Positions 35,634-44,175 of a stretch of DNA of 64,000 nt are shown here, in pieces (position 1 is the stretch's first letter; each line of letters opens with the position of its first letter). Under the pieces are notes generated by a model. It made no database searches. It saw nothing but the letters and a program-made list of their open reading frames with translations, and was not told where the DNA came from. The position numbers were made by a program, and so were the translations under genes. Source of the DNA: an uncultured Bacilli bacterium (lineage in GTDB: Bacteria; Bacillota_I; Bacilli_A; RF39; UBA660); assembly GCA_934130375.1 (NCBI GenBank), contig CAKOXW010000001.1, positions 62,001-126,000 of the forward strand. Direction: 5' to 3'.

Positions 35634-36569
35634 GTGAAAAATAAGAATATTTTAATATTTAGTATAGTTTTATTAATAATAGTATTACTAGTTACATTAT
35701 ATTCTGTTTATAGAAAGAAAACCGAGAAAAGTGATAGCTATGGTTATCTTCACAATCTTGGCGAAAAAGTTACTATCGATACAAATATAAATTATATGGA
35801 TGAATACAAAGAGAATATTATTGATAATGAATTAAAAGAAGTAGACTATGAATTGTTTTTTGATGATACTACTATATATGGTAAGGTTTTTATAAATGAA
35901 AGTTATGAGCTATATATAACTAATGGTTTTACTAAAGAAAATTATAAAATAAATAACGTTAAATTTAAAACTTTATATAAAAGTCTTGTGTCATATGCAA
36001 AATCCTTAATTGTTTATGCAATATCACAAGATGGTGATTTGTACAAAATAGTGCTCAATGAAAATAATATAGAACATGTTAAATATTATAAAATTGAAAC
36101 AGCTAGTAAAGTTTTGAAATTTACTAATCTACAAATTTATAGTCATGCATGTACTGAACCATCTTTGGTAGTTTTATGCGAAGATAATAAAATGTATGAT
36201 GTTAAAAGTGGACTTCTTTATTCAACAACTTATAAGAAATTTTTTGATAAATATTTGATTTTTGATGATAAGTCATTAACTGATTCAAAAGGAAGAAAAA
36301 TTATTAATTTCTTAAATGAACAAGTAAAGATAAGAGGCTTTATAGAAACAAATAATGATGAATTTGAGAAAAGTGATAAAGTATTGTTCTTTACTACAAC
36401 TGATGAATTACTTTACTTATATGATGAAAATAATACGTATATATATGTTAGAGCAGTAAAGTCAGTTGAAAATGTTGATGTTTTCAAAGCCAAAATGGAT
36501 TTTTATAAAGGTAAATCGTGGGAATTTGAAGGTCATTATACATATTACGTAAATAGTGAGTGGAATTAA
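35634..36569 (+). CDS. Membrane-anchored extracytoplasmic protein, GTG start
   Basis: The 311-residue protein starts at GTG 35634, 7 bases after AGGAGG; no ATG fits. An N-terminal helix (about residues 5-24) anchors it and the rest is outside the cell, with repeated short beta-strand blocks (YELYITNGF, DLYKIVLNE, MYDVKSGLLYS, ELLYLYDEN) that suggest a propeller or beta-solenoid. It follows the Hint protein by 11 bases, so the two are cotranscribed and may act together, for example as processing partner or immunity protein. No family recognised. Confidence 0.6.
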   Translation: MKNKNILIFSIVLLIIVLLVTLYSVYRKKTEKSDSYGYLHNLGEKVTIDTNINYMDEYKENIIDNELKEVDYELFFDDTTIYGKVFINESYELYITNGFTKENYKINNVKFKTLYKSLVSYAKSLIVYAISQDGDLYKIVLNENNIEHVKYYKIETASKVLKFTNLQIYSHACTEPSLVVLCEDNKMYDVKSGLLYSTTYKKFFDKYLIFDDKSLTDSKGRKIINFLNEQVKIRGFIETNNDEFEKSDKVLFFTTTDELLYLYDENNTYIYVRAVKSVENVDVFKAKMDFYKGKSWEFEGHYTYYVNSEWN

Positions 36570-37232
36570 TAATAAAAAGGTGAAGTTGACTAACTTTACC
36601 TTTTTATTTGGCAAAATAGCAAAAAAAGTATATGGAGAAAATTCGTATACTCATTCTAAGGTTGAACTTGAAGCAAAATTAAAAAGTCTTGATATTAAGT
36701 ATCCTGAAGAAACTATTACTATGAATTGTGTTGGTACTTTAGTAGCAAGAGACAAGGATGGGAATTATAAGATTATTCAAACTCTTGAATATATAGATGA
36801 TGATGCAAATGTAATGCGTATTTATGATATATTAGAAGAATTGTTATGTGGAATTAATATTGATGATATTGATTTTAGTCAAAATGATTTAGGCAAATAT
36901 TATAAAATGGATTCAAGTTTATTTACTCCAAAATGTGAATATTTAGAAGAAAATCCAATATATGAGTACGGAAGTGCGCCATATGCTGTATTATTTATAC
37001 AAGAACATTTTGATGATATAATTGCAAAATATGCTGAAGCTGGCAAAGTATATAGTTATCAAGTAACTGATCAATATAAATATTTATATACTTACGATGT
37101 ATACTATGATGACATTTAACATAGTGTTGAAAAAATTGCAATGAATTATGTAAAAAATATTCCTGTAGAATTTCAAGTATCATAAGTGAATTGAAAATGC
37201 TTACTAATGATAAGATTTTAATAAAAAAATAA
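36556..37232 (+). pseudogene. Decayed hypothetical gene with nonsense codon and frameshift
   Basis: The open frame to 37119 lacks a credible start: its first codons lie within the terminator hairpin of the previous gene and no ribosome site is present. After the TAA at 37117 the same frame continues with protein-like sequence (HSVEKIAMNYVKNIPVEF). After a further one-base shift it continues as ISELKMLTNDKILIKK before a stop at 37230-37232. A 5'-truncated gene with one nonsense mutation and one indel explains this best. The surviving part is acidic and soluble; no family recognised. Confidence 0.5.
36574..36605 (+). terminator. Intrinsic terminator after the 35634 gene
   Basis: A 14-bp stem from AAAAAGGTGAAGTT to AACTTTACCTTTTT with a GACT loop, including the T run. 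Confidence 0.8.
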
Positions 37233-37235
37233 TGT

Positions 37236-37274
37236 AAAAGATAGTAAACTTAATTGAGTACTATCTTTTCTTTT
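37236..37274 (+). terminator. Intrinsic terminator upstream of ppdK
   Basis: Stem AAAAGATAGTA/TACTATCTTTT with a 12-base loop and a T-rich tail. It overlaps the ppdK promoter. Confidence 0.6.
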
Positions 37275-37282
37275 GCTATAAT
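37254..37282 (+). promoter_or_regulatory. Promoter of ppdK
   Basis: TTGAGT (37254-37259), a 17-base spacer and an extended -10 TGCTATAAT (37274-37282). Confidence 0.7.
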
Positions 37283-37303
37283 ATTATAGTTGAAAGGAGA
37301 ATT

Positions 37304-39931
37304 ATGAAAAAATATGTATATGCCTTCTCAGAAGGTAGCAAAGAAATGAGAGAATTATTAGGGGGAAAAGGCGCTAACTTAGCAGAAATGACTAAGATTG
37401 GATTACCTGTTCCTCAGGGATTTACAATCACAACAGAAGCATGTACTAAGTACTATGAAGATGGAAAACAAATAAGTAAAGAAATTCAAGATCAAATATT
37501 TGAATACATCGCTAAAATGGAAGAAACTACTGGTAAAAAGTTTGGTGATAATGAAAATCCTTTATTAGTATCAGTTAGATCTGGTGCAAGAGCAAGTATG
37601 CCTGGTATGATGGATACAATTTTAAATTTAGGTTTAAATGAGGAAGTTGTAGAAACATTAGCAAAGAAAAGTGGTAACCCACGTTGGGCATGGGATTGCT
37701 ATCGTAGATTTATACAAATGTACTCAGATGTTGTTATGGAAGTAGGTAAAAAATACTTTGAACAACTAATTGATAAGATGAAAGAAGAAAAAGGTGTTAA
37801 ATTAGATGTTGAATTAACAGCAGATGATTTAAAAGAATTAGCAAGAGAATTTAAAGAAGAATATAAGAGTAAAATTGGTGAAGATTTCCCAACTAACCCT
37901 ACTGAACAACTAATGGGAGCAGTTAAAGCAGTATTCCGTTCTTGGGATAATCCTCGTGCAAATGTATATCGTCGTGATAATGATATTCCTTATTCATGGG
38001 GAACAGCCGTAAACGTACAAATGATGGCATTTGGTAACATGGGTGAAACAAGTGGAACTGGTGTTGCATTTACACGTGACCCTGCAACAGGTGAAAAACA
38101 TTTAATGGGTGAATTCTTAATGAATGCTCAAGGTGAAGACGTAGTTGCTGGTGTTAGAACTCCACAACCAATATCACATTTAAAAGAAGTAATGCCTGAA
38201 GTATATGAGCAATTTGTAGAAATTTGTAAGACACTTGAAAATCATTACCATGATATGCAAGATATGGAATTTACAATTGAAGATAAAAAATTATATATGT
38301 TACAAACAAGAAATGGTAAGAGAACTGCAAAGGCAGCTTTAAAAATTGCTTGTGACTTAGTTGATGAAGGTATGATTACTGATAAAGAAGCAGTAATGAT
38401 GATTGATCCTCGTAACTTAGATACTTTATTACATCCACAATTTGATGCAAAAGCAATAAAAAATGCTAAACCACTTGCAAAGGCTTTAGCAGCATCTCCA
38501 GGTGCAGCATGTGGTAAAGTAGTATTTACAGCAGAAGATGCTAAAGAGTGGGCTAGTCGTAAGGAAAAAGTAGTACTTGTAAGATTAGAGACATCTCCAG
38601 AAGATATTGAAGGTATGAAAGCATCACAAGGTATCTTAACAGTACGTGGCGGTATGACAAGTCATGCTGCAGTTGTTGCTCGTGGAATGGGAACTTGTTG
38701 TGTATCTGGATGTTCTGAAATTATTATGGATGAAGAAAACAAAAAATTTGTTTTAGCAGGTAAGACATTTACAGAAGGTTCAGAAATTTCAATAGATGGT
38801 TCAACTGGATGTATTTACGAAGGAATTATTCCAACAGTTGATGCTACAATTACAGGTGAATTTGGCCGTATCATGGAATGGGCTGATAAATATCGTGTAT
38901 TAAAAGTTCGTACAAATGCTGATACTCCAAAAGATGCATTAAAGGCACGTGAATTAGGTGCTGAAGGAATTGGTTTATGTCGTACTGAGCATATGTTCTT
39001 TGCTGAAGATAGAATTGCAGCAATAAGAGAAATGATTTGTTCAGATACAGTTGAAGAAAGAGAAAAGGCTCTTGCTAAAATTGAACCAATGCAACAAAGT
39101 GATTTTGAAAAATTATATGAAGCAATGGAAGGATATGATGTAACAATTCGTTACCTAGACCCACCACTTCATGAATTCGTTCCTACTGAAGAAAAAGACA
39201 TAGAATTACTTGCAAAAACACAAGGAAAATCAGTAGAAACAATTAAAGCAATAATCGCATCACTTCATGAATTTAACCCAATGATGGGACACAGAGGATG
39301 TAGACTTGCAGTTACATTCCCAGAAATTGCAAGAATGCAAACAAGGGCTGTAATTAAGGCTGCTATTAATGTTTCAAAACGTAAGGGAGCTAAGATTGTA
39401 CCTGAAATAATGATACCATTAGTAGGAGAAGTTAAAGAATTAAAATATGTAAAAGATATAGTATGTGAAACTGCAAACGAAGTTATTAAAGAAGCTAACT
39501 TCCCACTTGATTATCATGTTGGTACTATGATTGAAATACCAAGGGCTGCATTAACTGCTGATGAAATTGCAAAAGAAGCAGAGTTCTTCTCATTTGGAAC
39601 AAATGACTTAACTCAAATGACATTTGGTTTCTCAAGAGATGATGCTGGTAAATTCCTAGGTGCATACTATGACAAGAAGATATATGAAAATGATCCATTT
39701 GCTAAGATTGACCAAGTTGGTGTTGGTAAATTAGTTAAGATGGCTGCTGAATTAGGTAGACAAACTAGACCTGATATTAAATTAGGTATTTGTGGTGAAC
39801 ATGGTGGAGACCCATCAAGTGTTGAATTCTGCCACAAAGTTGGATTAACTTATGTATCTTGTAGTCCATTTAGAGTACCTATTGCTAGATTGGCTGCTGC
39901 TCAAGCTGCAATTAAAAATCCAAGAGATTAA
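37304..39931 (+). CDS. ppdK: Pyruvate, phosphate dikinase
   Basis: PPDK interconverts pyruvate, ATP and Pi with PEP, AMP and PPi, serving glycolysis or gluconeogenesis in anaerobes. The 875-residue protein has the N-terminal ATP-grasp domain (LLGGKGANLAEM), the swivelling phosphohistidine domain GGMTSHAAVVARGMG (His about 454) and a C-terminal PEP/pyruvate TIM barrel with GLCRTEHMFF, SFGTNDLTQMTFGFSRDD and ending GICGEHGGDP. Unlike its neighbours it uses many CGT Arg codons, a sign of high expression. It has its own promoter and terminator and an AAAGGAG ribosome site. Confidence 0.97.
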   Translation: MKKYVYAFSEGSKEMRELLGGKGANLAEMTKIGLPVPQGFTITTEACTKYYEDGKQISKEIQDQIFEYIAKMEETTGKKFGDNENPLLVSVRSGARASMPGMMDTILNLGLNEEVVETLAKKSGNPRWAWDCYRRFIQMYSDVVMEVGKKYFEQLIDKMKEEKGVKLDVELTADDLKELAREFKEEYKSKIGEDFPTNPTEQLMGAVKAVFRSWDNPRANVYRRDNDIPYSWGTAVNVQMMAFGNMGETSGTGVAFTRDPATGEKHLMGEFLMNAQGEDVVAGVRTPQPISHLKEVMPEVYEQFVEICKTLENHYHDMQDMEFTIEDKKLYMLQTRNGKRTAKAALKIACDLVDEGMITDKEAVMMIDPRNLDTLLHPQFDAKAIKNAKPLAKALAASPGAACGKVVFTAEDAKEWASRKEKVVLVRLETSPEDIEGMKASQGILTVRGGMTSHAAVVARGMGTCCVSGCSEIIMDEENKKFVLAGKTFTEGSEISIDGSTGCIYEGIIPTVDATITGEFGRIMEWADKYRVLKVRTNADTPKDALKARELGAEGIGLCRTEHMFFAEDRIAAIREMICSDTVEEREKALAKIEPMQQSDFEKLYEAMEGYDVTIRYLDPPLHEFVPTEEKDIELLAKTQGKSVETIKAIIASLHEFNPMMGHRGCRLAVTFPEIARMQTRAVIKAAINVSKRKGAKIVPEIMIPLVGEVKELKYVKDIVCETANEVIKEANFPLDYHVGTMIEIPRAALTADEIAKEAEFFSFGTNDLTQMTFGFSRDDAGKFLGAYYDKKIYENDPFAKIDQVGVGKLVKMAAELGRQTRPDIKLGICGEHGGDPSSVEFCHKVGLTYVSCSPFRVPIARLAAAQAAIKNPRD

Positions 39932-39936
39932 TTTAT

Positions 39937-39968
39937 AAAACTTCATCGAATGATGAAGTTTTCTTTTT
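39937..39968 (+). terminator. Intrinsic terminator of ppdK
   Basis: AAAACTTCATC-GAAT-GATGAAGTTTT followed by CTTTTT. Confidence 0.9.
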
Positions 39969-40027
39969 GTATTATATTATCCATACTTGACCAATACTTC
40001 AATTTTTTAAAAATTTATAGATTACTC

Positions 40028-40056
40028 TTTACAACTTAGGAAAAATATCATATAAT
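40028..40056 (+). promoter_or_regulatory. Promoter of the tRNA-Ser gene
   Basis: TTTACA (40028-40033), a 17-base spacer and TATAAT (40051-40056), 12 bases before the mature tRNA. Confidence 0.8.
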
Positions 40057-40068
40057 GAATATGGCTGT

Positions 40069-40159
40069 GGAGTAGTACTCAAGAGGCTGAAGAGGCGCCC
40101 CTGCTAAGGGTGTAGACCGGGTAACTGGTGCGAGAGTTCAAATCTCTCCTGCTCCGCCA
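40069..40159 (+). tRNA. tRNA-Ser, anticodon GCU
   Basis: The acceptor stem GGAGTAG pairs with CTGCTCC, then discriminator G and an encoded CCA (40157-40159). The anticodon stem CGCCC/GGGTG carries loop CTGCTAA, so the anticodon is GCU, reading AGC and AGU. The long variable arm after the anticodon stem is the type II arm expected of serine tRNAs. The T arm is GAGAG-TTCAAAT-CTCTC. It is a single tRNA with its own promoter and terminator. Confidence 0.95.
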
Positions 40160-40169
40160 TTAAGAAAAT

Positions 40170-40192
40170 AACTCTTTTTTAAGAGTTTTTTT
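40170..40192 (+). terminator. Intrinsic terminator of the tRNA-Ser gene
   Basis: AACTCTT-TTTT-AAGAGTT followed by TTTTT. Confidence 0.85.
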
Positions 40193-40247
40193 GTTTGCAT
40201 TAATTAAGTCTTTTTATTAATATTTCATATTATATATTGGTGATGAT

Positions 40248-41117
40248 ATGGAAAAAATTATGTATCCTCTTAAAAATATGTGGATTACGTGTAAACCGGG
40301 TGAATATGCACATAAATATAGTAAAGCTATAGACGATCAAGGATTTGATTATAAATCAATTGATAAATTATATGCTCCATATACAGGTAAAGTAGTAAGA
40401 AAATATCCAAGTGAGTGTGAAATATGGTTTGAAAGTATAGATAAAGTTGAGTTTGCCGATGGCACAATAGATTATGCTACTATGTTACTTGCGCACAAAG
40501 ATAGATATGATGATATTAGAGAAAATAGTATATACAAACAAGGTGAAGTAATTTATAGTGAAGGTACTAAAGCTGGAAATAAAGTTGGTGCGGCACAAAG
40601 ACATGTTCATATAGAAATGTGCAAGGGTATTACTAAAAATCCTGGTTGGAAAAAAGCAAGTGATGGGACTTGGAATTTAGAAAATGCTAAGAACCCTACG
40701 GATTGTTTTTTTGTAGATAATAGTATTAATATAATTAATAGTAATGGTTTAAAGTTTAAGAAAATTAGTAATAGTGAAGTTAAGAGAGATGAAAATGTTA
40801 ATCAGTTAAAAGTAATAGTTAGGGAACTTAGAATTAGGATTAATCATACTACTACTAGTAAAATAGTTGATTTTGCAGTATTTAATGGTATTTATAATGA
40901 TTTAGAAACTTATAATGATGGAACTTATATATGGCATAAAATAAATGATAATGAGTGGATAGCAACAAAATCTGATTGGGTAATATTATTTCCCAAAACA
41001 GATTACAAAAAAAATTATGAAGATAGTTTAGCAAAAATTAGTGAATTAGAAAATAGAGTTAATAATTTAGAAGATATATTAAAAAATATAAATAAGTTAT
41101 CCGATATAAAGACTTAG
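40248..41117 (+). CDS. M23-like peptidase with SH3-like domain and coiled-coil tail
   Basis: The 289-residue protein has an N-terminal M23/LytM-like domain: YAHKYSKAIDDQG with an early His, LYAPYTGKVVRKYP, and the metal-binding H-x-H in AAQRHVHIEMCKG (about residue 125). A small beta domain (about 185-245) resembling bacterial SH3 modules follows, then a coiled coil (KISELENRVNNLEDIL). It lacks a signal peptide, as phage endolysins do, so a holin or autolytic release would be needed. Its terminal codons and terminator recur at 51977-52002 beside a gene remnant. GGTGATGAT precedes the ATG. Confidence 0.7.
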   Translation: MEKIMYPLKNMWITCKPGEYAHKYSKAIDDQGFDYKSIDKLYAPYTGKVVRKYPSECEIWFESIDKVEFADGTIDYATMLLAHKDRYDDIRENSIYKQGEVIYSEGTKAGNKVGAAQRHVHIEMCKGITKNPGWKKASDGTWNLENAKNPTDCFFVDNSINIINSNGLKFKKISNSEVKRDENVNQLKVIVRELRIRINHTTTSKIVDFAVFNGIYNDLETYNDGTYIWHKINDNEWIATKSDWVILFPKTDYKKNYEDSLAKISELENRVNNLEDILKNINKLSDIKT

Positions 41118-41131
41118 GTCTTTTTTCTTTT
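41106..41131 (+). terminator. Terminator of the M23-like gene, repeated at 51977
   Basis: AAGAC-TTA-GGTCTT followed by TTTTCTTTT. These 26 bases, including the stop codon, recur exactly at 51977-52002. Confidence 0.8.
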
Positions 41132-41143
41132 TATTAAAAATGC

Positions 41144-41149
41144 TATAAT
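41144..41149 (+). promoter_or_regulatory. Extended -10 upstream of polA
   Basis: TGCTATAAT, with TATAAT at 41144-41149; no clear -35 is visible. Confidence 0.5.
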
Positions 41150-41164
41150 GATTATGGTGAGAGT

Positions 41165-43714
41165 ATGAAAAAAATAGTATTAATTGATGGTAATAATCTA
41201 ATGTTTAGAAGTTATTATGCAACTGCGTATGCTGGTAATTTAATGAAAAATAGTAAGGGTTTTATTACTAATGCACTTTATGGTTTTACTAATATGATGA
41301 ATAAGATTATTCATGAAGAAGAATTTTCATATATTTTAGTTGCATTTGATAAGGGTAAAACATTTAGACATGATACTTATTCTTTGTATAAAGCAGGTAG
41401 AATTGAAACTCCTGCTGATTTAAAAAATCAGTTTCCTAAAGCAAAAGAAATGCTTGATGCGATGGGTATAAAGTGGTATGAAACTGATGGATATGAAGCA
41501 GATGATATAATTGGAACTCTATCTAAAATGGCAACTGATAATGATTATGAAACATTAATAGTAAGTAGTGATAGAGATTTATTGCAACTTATTAATGACA
41601 AAGTTACTGTGAAATTATTAAAAACTAAAGATTATATAATGATGACTAGAGATGCTTTTGTAAGTGAATATAATCTTGAACCAATTAAAATAATTGATTT
41701 AAAGGGTTTACAAGGTGATAAGTCAGATAATATTCCTGGTGTTAAAGGAATAGGTGAGAAGACTGCTTTAAAATTATTACAAGATTATGGTAGTTTAGAA
41801 AATATTTATGTAAATATAGATAATATAAAGGGTAAAGTCAAAGAGAATTTAATTAATTATAAGGATGATGCTTTTGCATCTAAGCAACTAGCAACTATCT
41901 ACAAGGAAGTACCTCTTGATTTTACTTTAGAAGATACTTTATATAGGGGTGCGAATGATAAGTTAAAAAGTATTTATGAAGATTTAGAATTTTATTCATT
42001 TATAAAAAATATTAAAGTAGATAAAGAGATTATTGAACCTACCATAAATATTATATCTAATGTAGAAGATATCAATCTTGAAGGTAGTGCGATATATTTA
42101 GAGGTAGATAATCAAAATTATCATGTTGGAAATGTTATAGGGCTTGCTTTTTACAATAAGAGTTCTAGTGGTTTTATACCTATTTCCGTACTTTTGAAGA
42201 ACAAGGATATTTTAAAGTATGTTAATTTTTATACTTATGATTTAAAAAAGAATATAGTTGCTTTATCTAAATTTGGTATTGCTCTTAATAAATGTAATTA
42301 TGATACTATGATTGCGCTTTATTTACTTAATTATAATGTTAAAGAGGATATTGCGTATATTGCTAATACTTATAATTATAATATTTCTTTTTCTGAAACT
42401 ATGTATAAGAAAAAAGAAATAGATATTAATGAGATCGCTAAGGAAGCAGTTAAGAAAGCAAAATATATATATGAAACTCATGATGAATATATGGAAAAAT
42501 TAAATAAAGAGTGTATTGATTTATTTAATAATATTGAGATGCCTTTAGTGTATGTTCTTGCTGATATGGAATTAACTGGTATGAGAGTTGATAGTAAAGT
42601 ATTAATGGAGATGAAAGAGGAAATACTTATTAAGATAGAGTTATTAAAGAAAGATATATATAACTTAGTTGGATGTGAGTTTAACGTTAATTCTCCAAGG
42701 CAACTTGCTGATATTTTGTATGATAAGATAGGAGTACCTGCTAATAAGAAGAGGAAAACTGATAAAGAGTACCTAAGTAAGTATAAAAATGAATTTCCTG
42801 TAATTGATAAGATTTTAGATTATAAAGCACTATGGAAGATTTATAGTACATATATTATTTCTTTAAGTGATTTTATACATGAGGATGGTAAAATACATAC
42901 AATTTATAATCAGACACTTACTCGTACAGGTAGACTTTCAAGTTCATACCCAAATTTACAGAATATACCAACAAGGTATGAATATTCTAAGTTAATTAGA
43001 AAAGCTTTTATACCATGTAATGATTTAATTATGTCATCTGATTATTCTCAAATTGAACTTAGGTTACTTGCGCATTTATCTTGTGTTCCTAAATTAGTAG
43101 AGGCATTTAAAAGTGGTATAGATATTCATACTAAGACTGCAATGGAGATATACAATGTTAGTGAGGATTTAGTTAATGCTGAGATGCGTAGGGTTGCTAA
43201 GGCTGTTAATTTTGGAATACTTTATGGTATGAGTGGTTTTGGCTTATCTGATGCGCTTGATATAAATATAAATGATGCGACTGAATTCATATCAAAATAT
43301 AAGAGTGCTTTCCCGGGAATTGATGAATATATGAAAGGTGTTATAAAGGATGCTCATGAAAAAGGATATGTTAAAACTATTATGAATAGAAAGCGTATTA
43401 TTGAAGAAATTAATAATACTAATCATGTAATTAGACATCAAGGTGAGAGAATAGCGCTTAATACACCAATTCAAGGTTCAAGTGCTGATATTATAAAAAA
43501 AGCTATGATAGATTTGCATAAAGCTTTAAAGGATAATAATTTTAAAAGTACTATGATACTTCAAATACACGATGAACTTATATTTGATGTTAAGAAGGAA
43601 GAAGAAGAAAAATTAAAAGAATTAGTTAAAAATGTAATGGAGAATTGCTATAAATTAAATGTTCCATTGGAAGTAGAAATCAATACTGGTATAAACTGGT
43701 ATGATGCGAAATAA
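41165..43714 (+). CDS. polA: DNA polymerase I
   Basis: Pol I fills gaps and removes RNA primers. The 849-residue enzyme has a complete 5' nuclease domain (LIDGNNLMFRSYYA, DGYEADDIIGTL, SSDRDLLQL, GDKSDNIPGVKGIGEKTA). The central 3'-5' exonuclease domain is present but degenerate: the DxE motif reads YLEVDNQ, so proofreading is probably lost as in many Bacilli. The polymerase has motif A DYSQIELRLLAHLS (about 625), motif B RRVAKAVNFGILYGMS and motif C IHDEL (about 802). GGTGAGAG precedes the ATG. Confidence 0.95.
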   Translation: MKKIVLIDGNNLMFRSYYATAYAGNLMKNSKGFITNALYGFTNMMNKIIHEEEFSYILVAFDKGKTFRHDTYSLYKAGRIETPADLKNQFPKAKEMLDAMGIKWYETDGYEADDIIGTLSKMATDNDYETLIVSSDRDLLQLINDKVTVKLLKTKDYIMMTRDAFVSEYNLEPIKIIDLKGLQGDKSDNIPGVKGIGEKTALKLLQDYGSLENIYVNIDNIKGKVKENLINYKDDAFASKQLATIYKEVPLDFTLEDTLYRGANDKLKSIYEDLEFYSFIKNIKVDKEIIEPTINIISNVEDINLEGSAIYLEVDNQNYHVGNVIGLAFYNKSSSGFIPISVLLKNKDILKYVNFYTYDLKKNIVALSKFGIALNKCNYDTMIALYLLNYNVKEDIAYIANTYNYNISFSETMYKKKEIDINEIAKEAVKKAKYIYETHDEYMEKLNKECIDLFNNIEMPLVYVLADMELTGMRVDSKVLMEMKEEILIKIELLKKDIYNLVGCEFNVNSPRQLADILYDKIGVPANKKRKTDKEYLSKYKNEFPVIDKILDYKALWKIYSTYIISLSDFIHEDGKIHTIYNQTLTRTGRLSSSYPNLQNIPTRYEYSKLIRKAFIPCNDLIMSSDYSQIELRLLAHLSCVPKLVEAFKSGIDIHTKTAMEIYNVSEDLVNAEMRRVAKAVNFGILYGMSGFGLSDALDININDATEFISKYKSAFPGIDEYMKGVIKDAHEKGYVKTIMNRKRIIEEINNTNHVIRHQGERIALNTPIQGSSADIIKKAMIDLHKALKDNNFKSTMILQIHDELIFDVKKEEEEKLKELVKNVMENCYKLNVPLEVEINTGINWYDAK

Positions 43715-43726
43715 GGAGGGATAATT

Positions 43727-44173
43727 ATGGAAAATATTATTGGAGTTTCTCAAGATAAATTAGAGAGTTTAGAGCAAAAATTAGTTAATGAAAAGCTAAA
43801 GTTTTTAGATGAATATTGTACATTTGGTTGTGATAAGTATGATGCTGAATATTTGCTTAAATTAAATAATTTCTTATTTGGTGATTTATATGGACCACTT
43901 TGTTATAGATTAAGTGCTTATACTGGTATTATTAATTCATATATGCATACTATAAATGAAGAAGGAGTTGGAGATAAGAATTTAGATGTTATTTTTGATA
44001 GATTACAAGCACTTTGGGATTTACAACCTTTCTTAGTTGGTAATACAAGGACCTTTGCAGCATTTATTAAAATTATAAATGAAGCATATAATTTAAAACT
44101 AAATATTGACCCAGATTGTGAACTTTATAGTGGTATGAATTTACTTGATATAGTTGATAATAAGAAGAAATAA
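43727..44173 (+). CDS. Fic-fold protein with a degenerate catalytic motif
   Basis: The 148-residue protein shows the Fic layout: LLKLNNFLFGDLYGPLCYR resembles the helix before the active site (HxxLFGDIYPWAGxxR). QPFLVGNTRTFAAFI (from Gln100) aligns with the HPFxxGNGRxxR loop. The catalytic His is Gln, the acidic residue is Val and the second Gly is Thr, so AMPylation is unlikely. It may be a regulator, antitoxin-like partner or a decaying gene, although the frame is intact. GGAGGGATAATT precedes the ATG. The next gene follows after 2 bases. Confidence 0.6.
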   Translation: MENIIGVSQDKLESLEQKLVNEKLKFLDEYCTFGCDKYDAEYLLKLNNFLFGDLYGPLCYRLSAYTGIINSYMHTINEEGVGDKNLDVIFDRLQALWDLQPFLVGNTRTFAAFIKIINEAYNLKLNIDPDCELYSGMNLLDIVDNKKK

Positions 44174-44175
44174 TT

